Positions 32,968-46,400 of a DNA stretch of 64,000 nucleotides are shown here, in pieces. The position numbers were made by a program, and so were the translations under genes. The stretch is from Channa striata. Taxonomy: Eukaryota; Chordata; Actinopteri; Anabantiformes; Channidae. Every line of letters starts with the position of its first letter. Within the stretch, counting starts at the first letter, position 1. Below the pieces are notes generated by a model. It had not been told where the DNA came from and ran no database searches. It worked only from the letters and a program-made list of their open reading frames with translations. The stretch lies in assembly GCA_033026295.1 (NCBI GenBank), contig CM065173.1, forward strand, positions 9,031,517 to 9,095,516. The letters are read 5' to 3'.

Positions 32968-35900
32968 TCTGTTTGGGAATTATAGAAGCTCTAGAAAAAC
33001 ATGATCTATAATAGACACTGAGCTAATGATATTATAAATACTGATGAGGGAATGAGTGATGGGAATAATTACAGTGGCTCGAGTTCTACACTGAAGCACA
33101 AATATTGGAAACTTGTGATTGTTTTTGTTATTTCGCCACATGTCTGCTTAAAAAATGCTTTAGCAGCATTATCTGCTTGAGATATTACATACAGTTTGAT
33201 GCTGCAAAATGGTCCAATAATGCAACTCTCCTCACAAAGTACCAATGTTTCTGCAGCGTGATCTTATAACTTTAAAGGATCACTGTAAATGCTCCTTTTT
33301 GGCAGAAGGGATTTGTGACCTTTAGTTGGTTTTACTTCAAATAAACACTCAGCGCTTTGTCTGAATCCTATTAGTCTCGTAGCAATTGTGTAATTTTACA
33401 GCTGCAAAGAATATGTACCTTACAACGTAATTCAAATCCTTAGCAGTTTGTGTATTTTGTGATTTGCGGGCAAACAGACACTACAGATCCCGACACAGTC
33501 CTCCACTTATTGCAACAGTAATTGAAATTCATGTGTGAACGCCGCGGAAATCATGCAGTTTGAACGTTCAGCCATCTGTAGGCCTTTACGATCCAGCTTC
33601 AATCCCTTTATTCCCACAATGCATTCACTTTATCTTTGAACGCTCTTTGAAAGCACAAGATAAAATATGTTTCCTGTGGTGCATTAGATGAATGAGTGGA
33701 TCTGTTTTTCAAGACTGCACTTATTAATTGATTATTCACTTGAATACGAACCAGGGACCAAGTAATGTAGCATTAATACAGGCAATATATTACATATATT
33801 GTGCAGCGTATAGTGGGGATTCTTGACAAATGTGCTCCACGACATAAATAACAGACTGAGTTGTAAAGGGACACGGAGAGAGAGAGACGGGACAATGTTC
33901 TTTCTCACAATGACTCTGTAGGCTCTCTGCACTGAAGTGATACTCACAGTTCAGAGTTGTGCTCTAATCCATGAGGACACCAACAAAGCAAAACAACAAC
34001 GTTCACAATATTCTCACAGGGAAACCATTTGCTCCACCATGCCAACACCACTAAAAAGTCTTTCCACTCCTCCTTTTTTTTCCACCTCAGATCCAATTAA
34101 GCCATTTAACAACAAGTAGGAGACGGTGCCAGCTGAGCAGGTAGTGGTGTTAATGGAGCTGCTCTGCTTTTCATTACAATGACTTTCTTGAAGCACCGTG
34201 GGGAAGCAGAAAGCTTTTGAGTCAATATTGCTTTTGACACGAGGAAGAAAAAAAAAAATGCTAGGAAACTGATCAAAGCATTTCAGATTTGAGAGGAAAA
34301 GCACTCTGTGTGAAGGTGTGTGCACCCAATAATGGTAGCTGGTAGTAGCTGGCAGATTTTATGATACAACAATAAAGCTCTGTGTTGGGGAGCAAAATTG
34401 CGCTAGCACTGAAAATGGAAAATAACACCGATTTAGGGTCTTCACAATGATCTCAGATGTCCTGGCGTCACAGCGGGTTAAAAAATCTTTACCAATTACC
34501 CTCTTAGATGTCTTTATGAGCTGTTGTAGAGAGCAAACTGGTTTTAAGAAGCATATTTTCCCAGACTGTTACTGTTGTGGCTTTTCCTCACAGATGTCAG
34601 ATGCATGCACACACGCTTCAGCTCACTTTCCAGGTCCAGGTTTTTGTATTCCACTCCTAATATTATGATTTTACACAAGACTTCTTATGGCTACTGTGCT
34701 ATTCTGAGCTTCCGGTAGCGTCTACTGGGACACTGAACAAACATGGGAGATCAAGCAGCTATACTGCAACACTGCCAGCTTCTCCTGAAAGCAGGGCGCT
34801 ACACAATCCATTATGTTTAGGTGGCTTTCCAACATGTACCATCAAAATGCTACTGATCTAAATATAATGGAACAAGGTGGTACACTGAGCCAGTGTGTGA
34901 CATTCAGTGTGGATTTCTAAGGAGAAAGAGAGATTTACACATCGGGCCGCATAGAAAAACTCTATGAATTTATTATCATGCAGCAGCAGCCTCGTGTTGG
35001 ACAGGGATATTTGGAGGGTCAGTTGACCCAAATTACGCATTAGTTTTGGTTGTATTTGCACATGTTTTTCGATACAGATGTCTGAAATTTCCTCATCCAC
35101 AGCAAACTAAATTTATAAAAATGAATTTACAGTAATCAGAGCATTGAGCAATGCTTTTAACAGTTTTTATTAGCGTTATGTCTTCGGTAAAAAGTGGTTC
35201 CAGTGAAACAGTAAAAGCTGTAGATCTCACATAGAGTAACAAATTACTCTTCGTTTAATTAATAACACTTATTTTATCTCTTGAGCTCGAAAAATATTTT
35301 GCTGCCTCCACTGTACTGGAGTGATGGCAGAAATGTAATAGTTATGTCAAAACTGAGGCAAGTTATACTAAAACTATCTACAGTACGTGGCTGGATGCCT
35401 AGACGTGTTCTGGTCACGTGGATTCCAGGTGTGACAGTGCACCTCAATTTATATGCCAAGCATGTTGATGAGCGCGTCAGCTGCTTTGAGTGGTTAGCAG
35501 CTATATTTGCTTTGCTCGGTTCTTCACAGAGTTAGTAGATATGTTTGGAATTAATCTTCTTTATGTTTCTGTGAGGTCATGGATGTCAGGTAATATGTAA
35601 GTGTTCTTTATATTTTCTGTTTTATTCAAATGTATAATACGAGCGACTTGCGAGACTAAATGGTAACATGTGGTTTGGCAGACAGTGTCTACAGGGGGTT
35701 AATTGACCTGCTTGAAACATCTTACTTCTCCTTGTAACTTTGCATTAAGCATATATTTTCATCTTGTTTAAATATGTTTGAATCATACAAGTCAATATCT
35801 TGACTACTTTATTCTTTTAATTACAATAATAATTAGATTTCTTATATCTGTATCTGATGTTTTAATGAATCCTAGAGGACAAAATGTTATAAGAATTAAG

Positions 35901-38900
35901 CTGCATCAAAGCCTATAGCTAGTTATAGCTGTTTTTTTGTTTCTCTTTCATATTGTATAAACCGCAAACACACCAAGCGTCTTCATAAGCTTCCAGCGAA
36001 GCGCAAGAAACCATTAAAATGTTTTCTATTCTCCCTGTCAATCAACAAAGCTTAAAAACCCCGCAACCAGTAATAGTCCTTGTGAAATCACAAACACCAA
36101 CACGAGAAGATCAAGTGTGGACTGAGACATGAAACGTAAAAGCTGGAAGCCTGTGGAAAGAGCGAGTCCAGCTCTGTCCAAAGTTCCCTGATTAACATGT
36201 TGCATCTCATCTGCTGAATCCATACACAGACATAAAATGAACATTTGTAGTATTTGTGACAACATGTTGTCTGTCCGTTACGCACTTCTGTTTGCCTGTT
36301 AACCTCCCAGTAATGAGACATCGGCACGCTCAGCGGATCGCCTGACAGGAAACTGTTTCATGCATGTAATGCAATTAGCACATTTGTGTTTTTTAACTTA
36401 CAAACAGTGAAGTGTGAAAATGTTAAACACAGATACAGGAAGAGGTGAAGTTCGCATCTAACTTTAAAACACAAATAACCACAATTTTGAAATCATGTAA
36501 ACTATCCCTTTAGTTAACACTTGCTTTTTTAAAACGAGTTAGGTATTTGTAGAAATGAGCCGCCTGTTTTTGATTCTGAATGTACCCACACATTTGCTGA
36601 GTTCATGCTCTTTCTAAGCAATACCTGCTTTTCACTATTACAGTACATATGTTTACACCTAAGAGCTGTCAATTTCTGCCACATTGACTCTACTGGAACA
36701 ACTTGGAGAGCAACATCACTTTTATAATGGGCCCGTCTGTAGTATTTTTATTTTTATACTACTACATAAATTCTCCTCCTGTATTTGACCAGCAGCTCTT
36801 GGAAAAATCACTGTCTTGTGTACTATCCACGAGATAACAGATCAAAAACCACATTTAGAATTTGCACATGTAAAACAACCTTGGCAATCAAATTGAGCTG
36901 TTGAGCAACCTAAATTACCTATGGGAATCTACATCTGAAATCTCTTCAATAACATTTCAGTATGCCAGTATGCATTTTAGGTCCCGTGTTTAATCTCTCA
37001 GCAGCTCAGCCCCAAGCCCCGCCTCCACAATAACACTTTTAACATCCCTTTACCCCCTTCCATCTCGCCTCTTCCCACTCCGAGCTGAGCTTTAACTGCT
37101 GCCAGCTCCCATCTGTGTCTCTGTGTCTGTCTTTGTTGTTCCCCTCTTCAATATGTGGATCTTTATTGTGCGGTAGACCCACACACATTGAGATATGCTA
37201 TCCTGCTGCCACGTTTGGGAGACACTGCCTCCTGACATTTTTTTTACATCTCCTGGCAAGCCGAGGGGTTCGTTTGGTGATGTGGAAAACTGGTTTTCTC
37301 CTATTGTGCACATTGAATTTCTCATTTATACTAATCTGCTGTTCCTGAACACATGGCAACAAACAGAAAGGCCTTTTGTGTATCTCGTGCAGCAGTGACA
37401 GCTGAGATCAGTTTAACTTTATTTATTTATTTATTATTAGCATGAGCTTTACTTTCGGTTGTGATGAAGGTCTAGTCTGTGTGCAGTAAAGTCAAACTGG
37501 TGATATTTCTTGCTTTCCTTCTTTTCTTTTCATGCTTCATGGATCAATCTAAGGCAACAGTAAAAGGGTTTGTTTCTGGCTTTTCAAACAATTCTACATT
37601 TCCGCAGCCTGACCTCCTCCACTTCATGTCTTGATCGAACTCCAAGTGGATTGTTAAATTGTTATTGTCATAACCCTTTCCAGTGCAACAAAAGACAGCT
37701 TTTGGGGCTACATTTAAGGCCAAGGCTGGGTGAAATGTGGAGATGCTTTTTTCTCCCGCTCAGTGGTCTTTGGCACACTATAACAGCTGCTGCATTGGAC
37801 CTTAAGGGTGAGGGTCAACAGGCTTTAGGTTTCCGTGCTAATTCTGTTGATGTACTGCGAGCGCACCGCTGGCAAACGTGGCTCGAGGCACTGCAAAATG
37901 TGTTCTGTGGGAGGGGGTATTGGTGGCCAAGGCTAGATAGGCGACGTAACAGTCTGTCCCTGAGATAATAATGCTGTTGTTTACTGTTGGTTGGAAGTGT
38001 ATGACACTGGGAAGCGGGAGTTGGGGTGGTGTGGCCATGCGTTGCATTTTAATGGCATCACAGGTCGCAGTTCACTGTTCACGGCCGTTGTGGCCAAGCG
38101 TGGCGGCATTGTTCCAGGCACAGTACAGTTGATCAGATCAGTCTGATTATATAATAAGTGCTTACAATGGGAGAGCCGTGTACCTCTGCCAGGCTTTTTC
38201 TGCAGAGTTGTAGCGACAGCCTGTATGTCACGACATTTGAAATGGTCTATAAATTAAATGTCTATAAAAGAAAAGTCAAGGTCTTTCCCGACACTGGCTC
38301 ATATGCAGCGACTCCTGCGGTCATAAATGATTGTAATGTGGCCCATATAATGTTCAGGTCCCTGCTATCAAATCTTTGTCACACAGAACTTACCGGTGCA
38401 ATTTGGAGTCGTTGCACAAAAAGGTCCTCAAACGTCTGCTGTGCAGGATAAGTATTGGAAATGTTTTGTGCTGTGTTGCTCACTCATGCTCTTAATTGTT
38501 AATAATTCTGGCTTTTGGATGAATCCAATGTTACAATTGGAGTTGATAGTACACAGTAGGCTGTTTATAATTCTCAGATGTCATGCCAAGCTAGACAGAA
38601 ATCCTGTGCATGACAGAAGATACATTATAATCACTTCATTTTCTCACTGGGTGGTCACCCAGAGCTGTGATGAATAATGTGCACGCTCTCAGAGGATGAA
38701 TTAGTTCACATTTTCATACAGTAGAAACTAGCAACTGGAGGATGGTCACAGTGTGCTATCTGGCATTTCTGCCAAACAGGGCTGCCTGGGTGGATCAAAC
38801 ACAAATGATATATTGGGATAAAGCTTAGAGCATCTTTATCAGCGCTGCTGAACTTTACAAGTCAAAACATAGTCCCATAATTTCCCTACAACCTAGGAAG

Positions 38901-39135
38901 ATCTAATGTTTTTTCTGACGTTACATGTAATATTTTTGATACAAAGTATCTTCTGTATTGTGCCACTCTGATCACATTTTAGAATATTTTCACCATTGTT
39001 CCCATTTTTTGTGCCAAGTTGGCTGTTGGCTGTAAAAACTGTGTAACACTAGTGTTTGTATAAATTTCGCATTTAGGAAAGTGTAATTCATTTGAAAAAA
39101 TCACTATCTTTACATTAGTTCGTTTCAATTCTGGG

Positions 39136-39155
39136 GATATATATATATATATATT
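39136..39155. repeat. (TA)n microsatellite
   Basis: About ten TA units in intronic or intergenic DNA. Confidence 0.9.
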
Positions 39156-40122
39156 TGAAATTTTAAAACATTCTTACTAATGAATTAGTTGGGAAATTCC
39201 TTTAATTGTTGAGTACAAGCAGTGAACTGTTTCAGCACGGGGACAAGCAACAAACCCATCTGTGTACTAACCTAATCTACATGTACATTTCCCGTTCATT
39301 ATTATTAACATGAAGTTAAAAAAAAGGAAAATGTAACGTTTGACTGCTTTTGAAATTCAGATGATGATGTTTGTGCCCCTGCAGGATCCCTTGGTAAGTC
39401 ACAGTGATCACTGAAAGCCATAACACAAAAACATGTTCAGTCCCTGCAGAGAACAAAGACGGCTGCTGACTTAGAAACACATCAGAGGCTCATTATTGTT
39501 TTGGTGATTGACCAGCTGAACTTTGGTTACCCTCACGACTTTCCTAATGTTTTCCCTGATCTAAATCCCTCTGCCTCTTCTCAGTCTATCCACCGGCCTC
39601 ACACAGTTCACACCTACAATATTTTATTCCAAAAGCAGCTCTTTCATACATCACACAGCATCATATATACAGTGTAAAAGTCAAGTGGGAGCCAAATGAG
39701 ATACTGATGTGCTCAAGGAGTTTTGTTTCTGGTATTGTGGTTGAATTGCGGTGAGGCACCTACCTTCTGAGTGCAAGGATCATTGAAATTCCACATTTGA
39801 TTTCAAAAGTTTCTCTGCCTAGATTTGGACTGCCTGCCAGGATTTATAGCAGATTAACTTTGAAAGTGATTTAGCTCTTGGATTCTGCAGTCGCTACTAT
39901 GGCAGGAAAATAACTTTTTCTCATCCTCACAGCCTCACATATTCCCACACACTCTAAATATTCCAAACATGTAAAATATGATCTGTTTGTATAACCCTTA
40001 TCGTGGCAGTGGAGTATATCAAAACTCAATTAGAAGTCTGGGTGTAAAAGGAGATGACTGACAGTCATGTAGGCATAAATATAAATATAGTGGAGACACA
40101 GCCCCATATAGACTTTATCTAA

Positions 40123-40123
<1 letters not shown>

Positions 40124-40162
<39 letters not shown>
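40124..40162. repeat. (CA)19 microsatellite
   Basis: An uninterrupted CA run of about 39 bases. Confidence 0.95.
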
Positions 40163-40164
<2 letters not shown>

Positions 40165-42957
40165 TCACAATAAATGCACTCCCAGGAGGCATTTGTTACA
40201 CTCTCCTTCAGGAACTGTGCGGCACAGAGGATTTAGTGGCGAGACATATAGGTTCAAAGCTCAGTGTAATCACATTTTATGAGTTTGGATAAATATCTGA
40301 ACAAAACAGATAACAGCTTCATAAAAAGGATGGGGAATAATGAATTATGTCATCGCAACATGCCAGCAAATTTACACAAGGGCCTATCTCCTTCTTTATC
40401 TGTTATCTGGCGGCATGGGGATACACTGCTGTTATCCGCTTGGCATTTGGAGCCGTGCATCCTGTCTAATGAGTCGGGGATATTGGAGTAGCATTTTCCT
40501 GCAGGGTTCAGAAGGAGGGTTGGAGATGGCGAGATGTTCTTCAAATTCCAGTGAAAGCAAGAGTTCACGAATGCTAAGAAATCCACACTAATTATTTCAA
40601 GGGGCAGTGAACTCAGAAGAGTAAAGAGGTTGCCAATGTTCAGACCAGCTTCTTTGAAGTTATTTTGTGCAGCAATTTGACATTCTCAACCTGAATGAAT
40701 TATCTTTCTGGCCAGCTACAAAAATGATCCACTGTGTCCATCAGTTCTTTGCCATGTTAAATCACATTAAATCATCATGTTGATGTTCACATGAACACCA
40801 TGCGGGCTAAACTACCACGCATGCACAACTGTAATTGAAATGTGAGTCATGCTCATAAGAACAACAACAACATCATTCGGGTGAGAGAGAAATCACAGTA
40901 TTTACTCAAAATTGCTTGAATATGATATGCTCTTTCCAGTTGATGTTCAACAGAAGCTGCTACATGAATTTCTAAAATTCTAAGACCTTGTCAACTCTAC
41001 ATCCACCTGTTGTTGATGTCCTCTCTGCCCAACTGTGAACATCTAACACTTAAAAATAATCTGACTAGGTGACTAGGGGCAGAAGTATCAGTTAGGTTTG
41101 TAATGTGAATGTAGCCTTTGTCTGTTTGGTCCTGAGAGTGTGCAGCGGGTTTTCATCACTGATTGCTGAAAAACATCTTCCTGCTGCTGCTGGAAATAAT
41201 GCTGATTGCAGCAGTGAGCTCAAACCAAAACAATAAAGAAATCCAAGGGAATTGTCAAGTATGACACTTTTCCTCAGTTCCTCTGGCTTTGTGACAGGCT
41301 TGAGTGGGCCCATTTACTTTTAGTTATTTGTTTGGCATTGCTCAGAATCCCACAGAAGTTATGGTTGCAATAAACTAGAGGTAATGTGTATAAAAAAGAA
41401 GAAAGGGAACTGGAGTGCACCGGCTACACTCTCATAAGGTCATTCCCTGGGTACTTAAAGGTGAAAACAAAGATTCTCAAAATGGATTAGTATCCATTCC
41501 GCCTCTGTGAGAAAATTGTCAGCAGGAACCAAGAGGGGCGAATTTGTACTAACAGATATTTTCTATAAAAGACAAAGAGAGATGTTTATATTAACTATCA
41601 CAGATGTCTCACATGACCAGAAACAAGAGTTGGCAAGAGTTTTTGAATCTCAAGAGGAGTTTGTTTCAGGAAACATCAGACTAAATCAGTAGAAATTTAG
41701 TGTACTGCTGTTTCTCTATTTCAAAAACAAAGGATTTGTTTTCAGCTGGTGTGTCCCAGTGATTTCTGTTTGTCCAACAGTGGCATGAAGGTTATTAATT
41801 AAGAAATTAACTAGAGAGTGCTGGTTTCAGTACTTCACTAGTCATTTTAAAACCAACAAGGCTACAGTGCACTGGATCATATGATTAGACTTCAGAGCAC
41901 CTGTGTGCATATATTTGCATATTAGTCAATATTGAGCCAATTATTCTCTTCACGTTATTTGAATTCCTTACTGCTTTACCCAAAGTTTTCTGTAACACCT
42001 ACATGTTCCAAAAAGACAATTACAGTGACATAAAATACACACAAATTAGTGCATTAATTAGCTTAATGAATTAACTCATTAGCACAACTGCTGCTATATT
42101 TAATATATCGTGGTGATTATGGAAAGACATCAGGCAGCTCAAGTGCCTCCTATTTGGACATGATCCAGATTATTTGAGAGATGATTAAGGCCCTGCCAGG
42201 TTTGGGCCTAAGCGTTTTATGTGCCTGTTCAGATTTGGCCCAAGTATTTGGACTCAATTTAAGCTCCACAAAGAAATCCCCCTGTCTGTAAATTGCTCCT
42301 CAGATGAAAAGAATGAAATAAAGCACAGCCATGCTTTTTTTTTATTTTAGGAGCCCATTTCAACACTTTCCTCACACTGTAGCCACTATTGCTCATTATC
42401 TTGCTGTGAATAGTACATACCAGGATACAGTTGGTGAAGTCTTTGTTGGCATGAACAGCATGCGGCTGTTGAAGAGGTGACGTAGAGGTGAGCTTGAGTC
42501 GGTTAATGTGCCATGTGACACTGATGCCTTTTGTTCTGAAGTTAAAAGCAAAGGAAATCAAAAGGATGTAACTGTAACTCCCCAGGTATCAGTGACCTCT
42601 CCATTTCACTTTTTAAGGACCAATTTGTGAGAAATACTTTCCATATGTACGTACCAGCAAAGACTCCTAATTGGTAGACAGACCGCAGACTAACCTTAAG
42701 GTCGCATGTGGGCCTATCTGTGTCGAAACATGAGCTAAATATGTTGAATGCAAATGCGTCCTGCAAATATGGGGATCACAGGAAAATTAGGGGCTGCACA
42801 CAAAGCAGAATCTATGCTAGCTGTCAGCAGATACAGCTGCCAGCACAGCTGGGTGTCTGCAGAGGAAGTGCTCTCATAGCAAAAAGACACTATACATCCT
42901 CTCACCAAAACATCTGTCACCATGTCATTTTAGATGAATAGCTGGTGATTACACAAT

Positions 42958-43036
42958 GATGGTTTTGTCAGGGGGTGGCTTCAAACCACCTAACTCTGGG
43001 TGGATGACAAGACTGCTCAAGCTGCCACGGCCCTCT
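42958..43036 (-). mobile_element. tRNA-derived SINE head, degraded
   Basis: On the minus strand, GGGCCGTGGCAGCTTGAGCA followed by GGTGGTTTGAAGCCACC has the order A-box-like then B-box-like with tRNA spacing. Several conserved Pol III positions are mutated, so it is a fossil. Confidence 0.5.
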
Positions 43037-44439
43037 GAGAAAAGGCAGCACTGATGAGATGTGTCACGTCAGAATATTAAATGAGTGAAAACTAACACAA
43101 AACATCTAGTTCTGTCTGAGTCCAGATAAAGTCATGATCATTTAGAGAAAAATGCTTTAGAGGACTTTATAAGCAAGTACGTTTACATATTTAGGAACCC
43201 CAGAAACTACATTCAGAGACCAAAGGGTTTTGACGACCAAAGAGTGATGACTAAGTAGATTAGTTTTGTAAAATTGGAAGTCAAAAAAATTGGATGTTTC
43301 CTGTTAAAAAATGAAAATATTTGACTCTTTATTGCCAACTGATATCACATAATTTTAATTTTGATTGAAGTAATCTTGCATTTCAGATTGTAAGCACCTA
43401 GTTTATAGAACAGCTTTCTTTTATAGCTAAAAATCCTTTAGCACAAAGGAAGTAATGTGTTTTATGTTTCCAGCTGTTGCAACAGCTTGGAATAAACAGG
43501 AGGAGTAGACAGCTATCATAAACAGTCACCATGCCTGAATAGATGACATAATATACAAACTTAAACCTCATCAACACAGCCTCTGAAGAAAAAACTGTCC
43601 TGACCAAAAATGACATGTTCTTTAAAAAAAACAAGACAGCAGATTAGCTTTTTACTTCTGCTTTACTGCACAAAAATAGAACTTGGAGAATCACAAGTAC
43701 TTAGTTCTTGGCTTAGAAAACCTAGTTTGACAAAATAACTTACTTTCAGCCATATTGCACATTGTTGATTTTCTCCATAGAAAGGCTTACTTTGAGTTTA
43801 CCTGGATGAAAAGTCTTCCAACTGCTTTAAAGGAAACCTAACAGCTGTTGAGCTTGTATGTCAGCAAATAAGCAAAGCCTTACTGATAAACCATAAAACA
43901 AATAATAGCTCTGGAAATAGGTATTAATTGGACTTTGTAAAAAGTAAAAATAAAAATCTATTGGAATTGTAGAGTCATCTTACTGTCTTTGGCACAGTGA
44001 CAACGCTCCCAAAGACAATAAATAAAAATAAATATATGAATATATAATTACGTACACTACAACTACTGCCCTTTGGAAACAGCCATTCGGCTTTTTCGGG
44101 GGAAGTAGAGAACACTTGGGTCAGCAAACCGCTTGTTCTGACAACACCAATACATTATAAATAAATTAGCAGAGCAGGCCTGTTATCAGTGTTGTAATTA
44201 ACACCTTTGATTTGCATGGTCTTGAAAGGAATCAAGCATCAGCTCAGTTTATGGCATAAAGTTATAAGGCCTGTATTGTAAAATACAAGGTTTGTGTAAT
44301 AATAAAGTTATATGCCATGCAAGTACAAAACAACTTTCTCCATATATCCTATAGGTCAAATATCAGATTATGTGTGTTTTTCTCCCTCCCCTGGCAACAC
44401 TGTTGACCAGTCTGTAGTTTCACACTAGGTATTTTAGGT

Positions 44440-44578
44440 GGAGTACTTTGACCAGGGGCAGTCCGTTCTGCAGGAGGCTTGATTGTTACCCCTTTACTTC
44501 AAACTCTGTGAGCTGCTAGGATTACAACCTTTCATTCAGCAGCCAACTCCTCTAACCTCTAGGCAAGTGCTGCCCCTT
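44440..44578 (-). mobile_element. tRNA-derived SINE
   Basis: Reading leftward from 44578, GGGGCAGCACTTGCCTAGAG and GTTAGAGGAGTTGGCTGCTG contain an A-box-like segment (44565-44549), and AGGTTGTAATCC the B box (44529-44519). This is the standard head of a common teleost SINE, with about 75 bases of body after it. Confidence 0.7.
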
Positions 44579-46169
44579 TTTATGATCTGACTCCCCCATT
44601 TATTATTAACTGACTCACTGACTGCAAGTCTTGCAGAAAGAAATGTACAGTAGTACGCTCTGGTTGAGTTTTCTCCTGAACCACCAGAAAACCCTACTGA
44701 ATTCCTTTTTTTTCCAGCCTATGCAAAACATTCTCAGCATGTCCTTTTCAAACCTCAAGCAAGTCATTTTCATGCACAGGACTACAGAAGCAGCTGATGT
44801 TTCCTTGGTGTACCAAAATAATAGCAAAGCCGTCATAAGATGCAAGAAAAGCCTTGAAAACAATTCATACAGACATCATGCAGAGGCATGAAATGAATCC
44901 TCCTGTATATGAGATACTCATTTAGGCATGTATGACACTCAAAGTCATCTCTCCGTTTCTTTGTTGGAAGCAAACGCTTCATCTGAGAGATTGGCACAGC
45001 ATTTTCAGCATTTGTAAAGGAAGAACAAGGACCAAACGGAAACACTACCCTAGGGGGAAGGGTTTGCCTGTGGTTTTGGACGTGCTTTGAACTTGAAGGA
45101 GTCCTCTATCAGTATACAGTGCTGCCGGGGATGTATGAGTTTGAGAAGCGCCATGATAACTCTGCCAAATAAGACATGCTGTGGCAGGGTGCTTGGGCAG
45201 CAAACACACAGCAGATGCTCACTGTTCTCCAGATATCTCAGAGACAAACTGTAGCACTCCAACCAAATTGATCTGTACATAGAAATACCGCTGAGCGCGC
45301 TTAAATATCTGCCCACAGGGGGTCAGGGATGTGTCAGTTGAAGCATATGGTGAAGGGTGAGGTTGGGGGGCAGAGCGGTTTATCTGCTGACTTCAAGTTC
45401 CCCTTCAGTGACCCTGCTGACTACTTGAATAATTTCTAACAAGCCTCGCATGGAAATCACTGGTTTACAGAGGAAAATGGGACAAACCGGAACATACCTG
45501 CTTGCTGAACAAGGGCCACATGCCCCTACTGCGATCCCATTTCTCAGCTGTACAGTTAGGCTTGTGACCACGATTGTCATTTTTTCCTGCGTAAGGACCA
45601 ACCTGCAGAGTTTAAAATAATCAATAATCTTTGCTAAAGTTTAATATTTTTTGTTCACATTGTGATTAAGTCTGCAGCTTATTGATACAGAACCTCAGGG
45701 AAACAAATGTTAAGGTGCACCATGAGGAAATTCCACTTTCTGGCTATCGTGTTTGCAAAACAAACTAAGTCTTTTGAAAGTCAAGATTCTCTAAGGTCCA
45801 CAACCTTTTGGAAAAGAAAAGGAAAACTGAACCGTCCTACTTTCCTGGCAGTACAGACACCTGCTGGATGCTGTACTGAGTAGAAAAATTGAGAGTAATG
45901 AATGTAATTAACAGTCTACAAGAGGATCAGGCGATATTGCGTTAAACGTAATATACTAAATGGAAAAAATGTTTTATTTTATGCCATTCCATATTTCATG
46001 ATTAAAACCACAATTCTCTAATGAATGCTGTCCAGTTTTTTTCCCATCTAAACACTGTCCACTTTAGAAGCCTACTGAATTTGATGTATTAGGTTAAAAT
46101 GCACATTCTATGTATTGCAGTTTTAGAAACCTTACATTTTTGACTGTTGTGCATCACACAGTACCATCT

Positions 46170-46400
46170 GGGAGCCAAAATCAATTAGTAGCAATGACCC
46201 AGAACATATAGTTCACACACAGAGTCCTGCAAGAAAAAGAGTCCTGCAGCAGATGGTCAGCCCCCACAAAGCCCCATGTCAAGATCATAAGACAAAGTGG
46301 GAGTACACGAAGAGACAGAAGACACAGTGACTGGCTGAATCTGCATTGTAACCACTGTTACAAGTTCTCCAACCTGACTTTAGTGGAACTACTGTTTCAA
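46170..46400 (+). pseudogene. Decayed Tc1/mariner transposase fragment
   Basis: GTCCTGCAGCAGATGGTCAG followed by CCCCCACAAAGCCCC and AAGAGACAGAAGACAC translates, with stops and indels, to LQQMVSP..., then WEYTKRQK. This corresponds to the segment before and after the SPDLN(I/P)IE motif of fish Tc1 transposases, whose acidic catalytic residue is no longer readable. No terminal repeats were found. Confidence 0.55.

Noticed and set aside
37570..37968. 132-codon plus-strand open frame
   Set aside because: No domain, signal peptide or splice-site support; composition like its neighbours.
45050..45316. 88-codon minus-strand open frame
   Set aside because: Looked slightly protein-like, but has no family match that I know and no convincing acceptor/donor pair.
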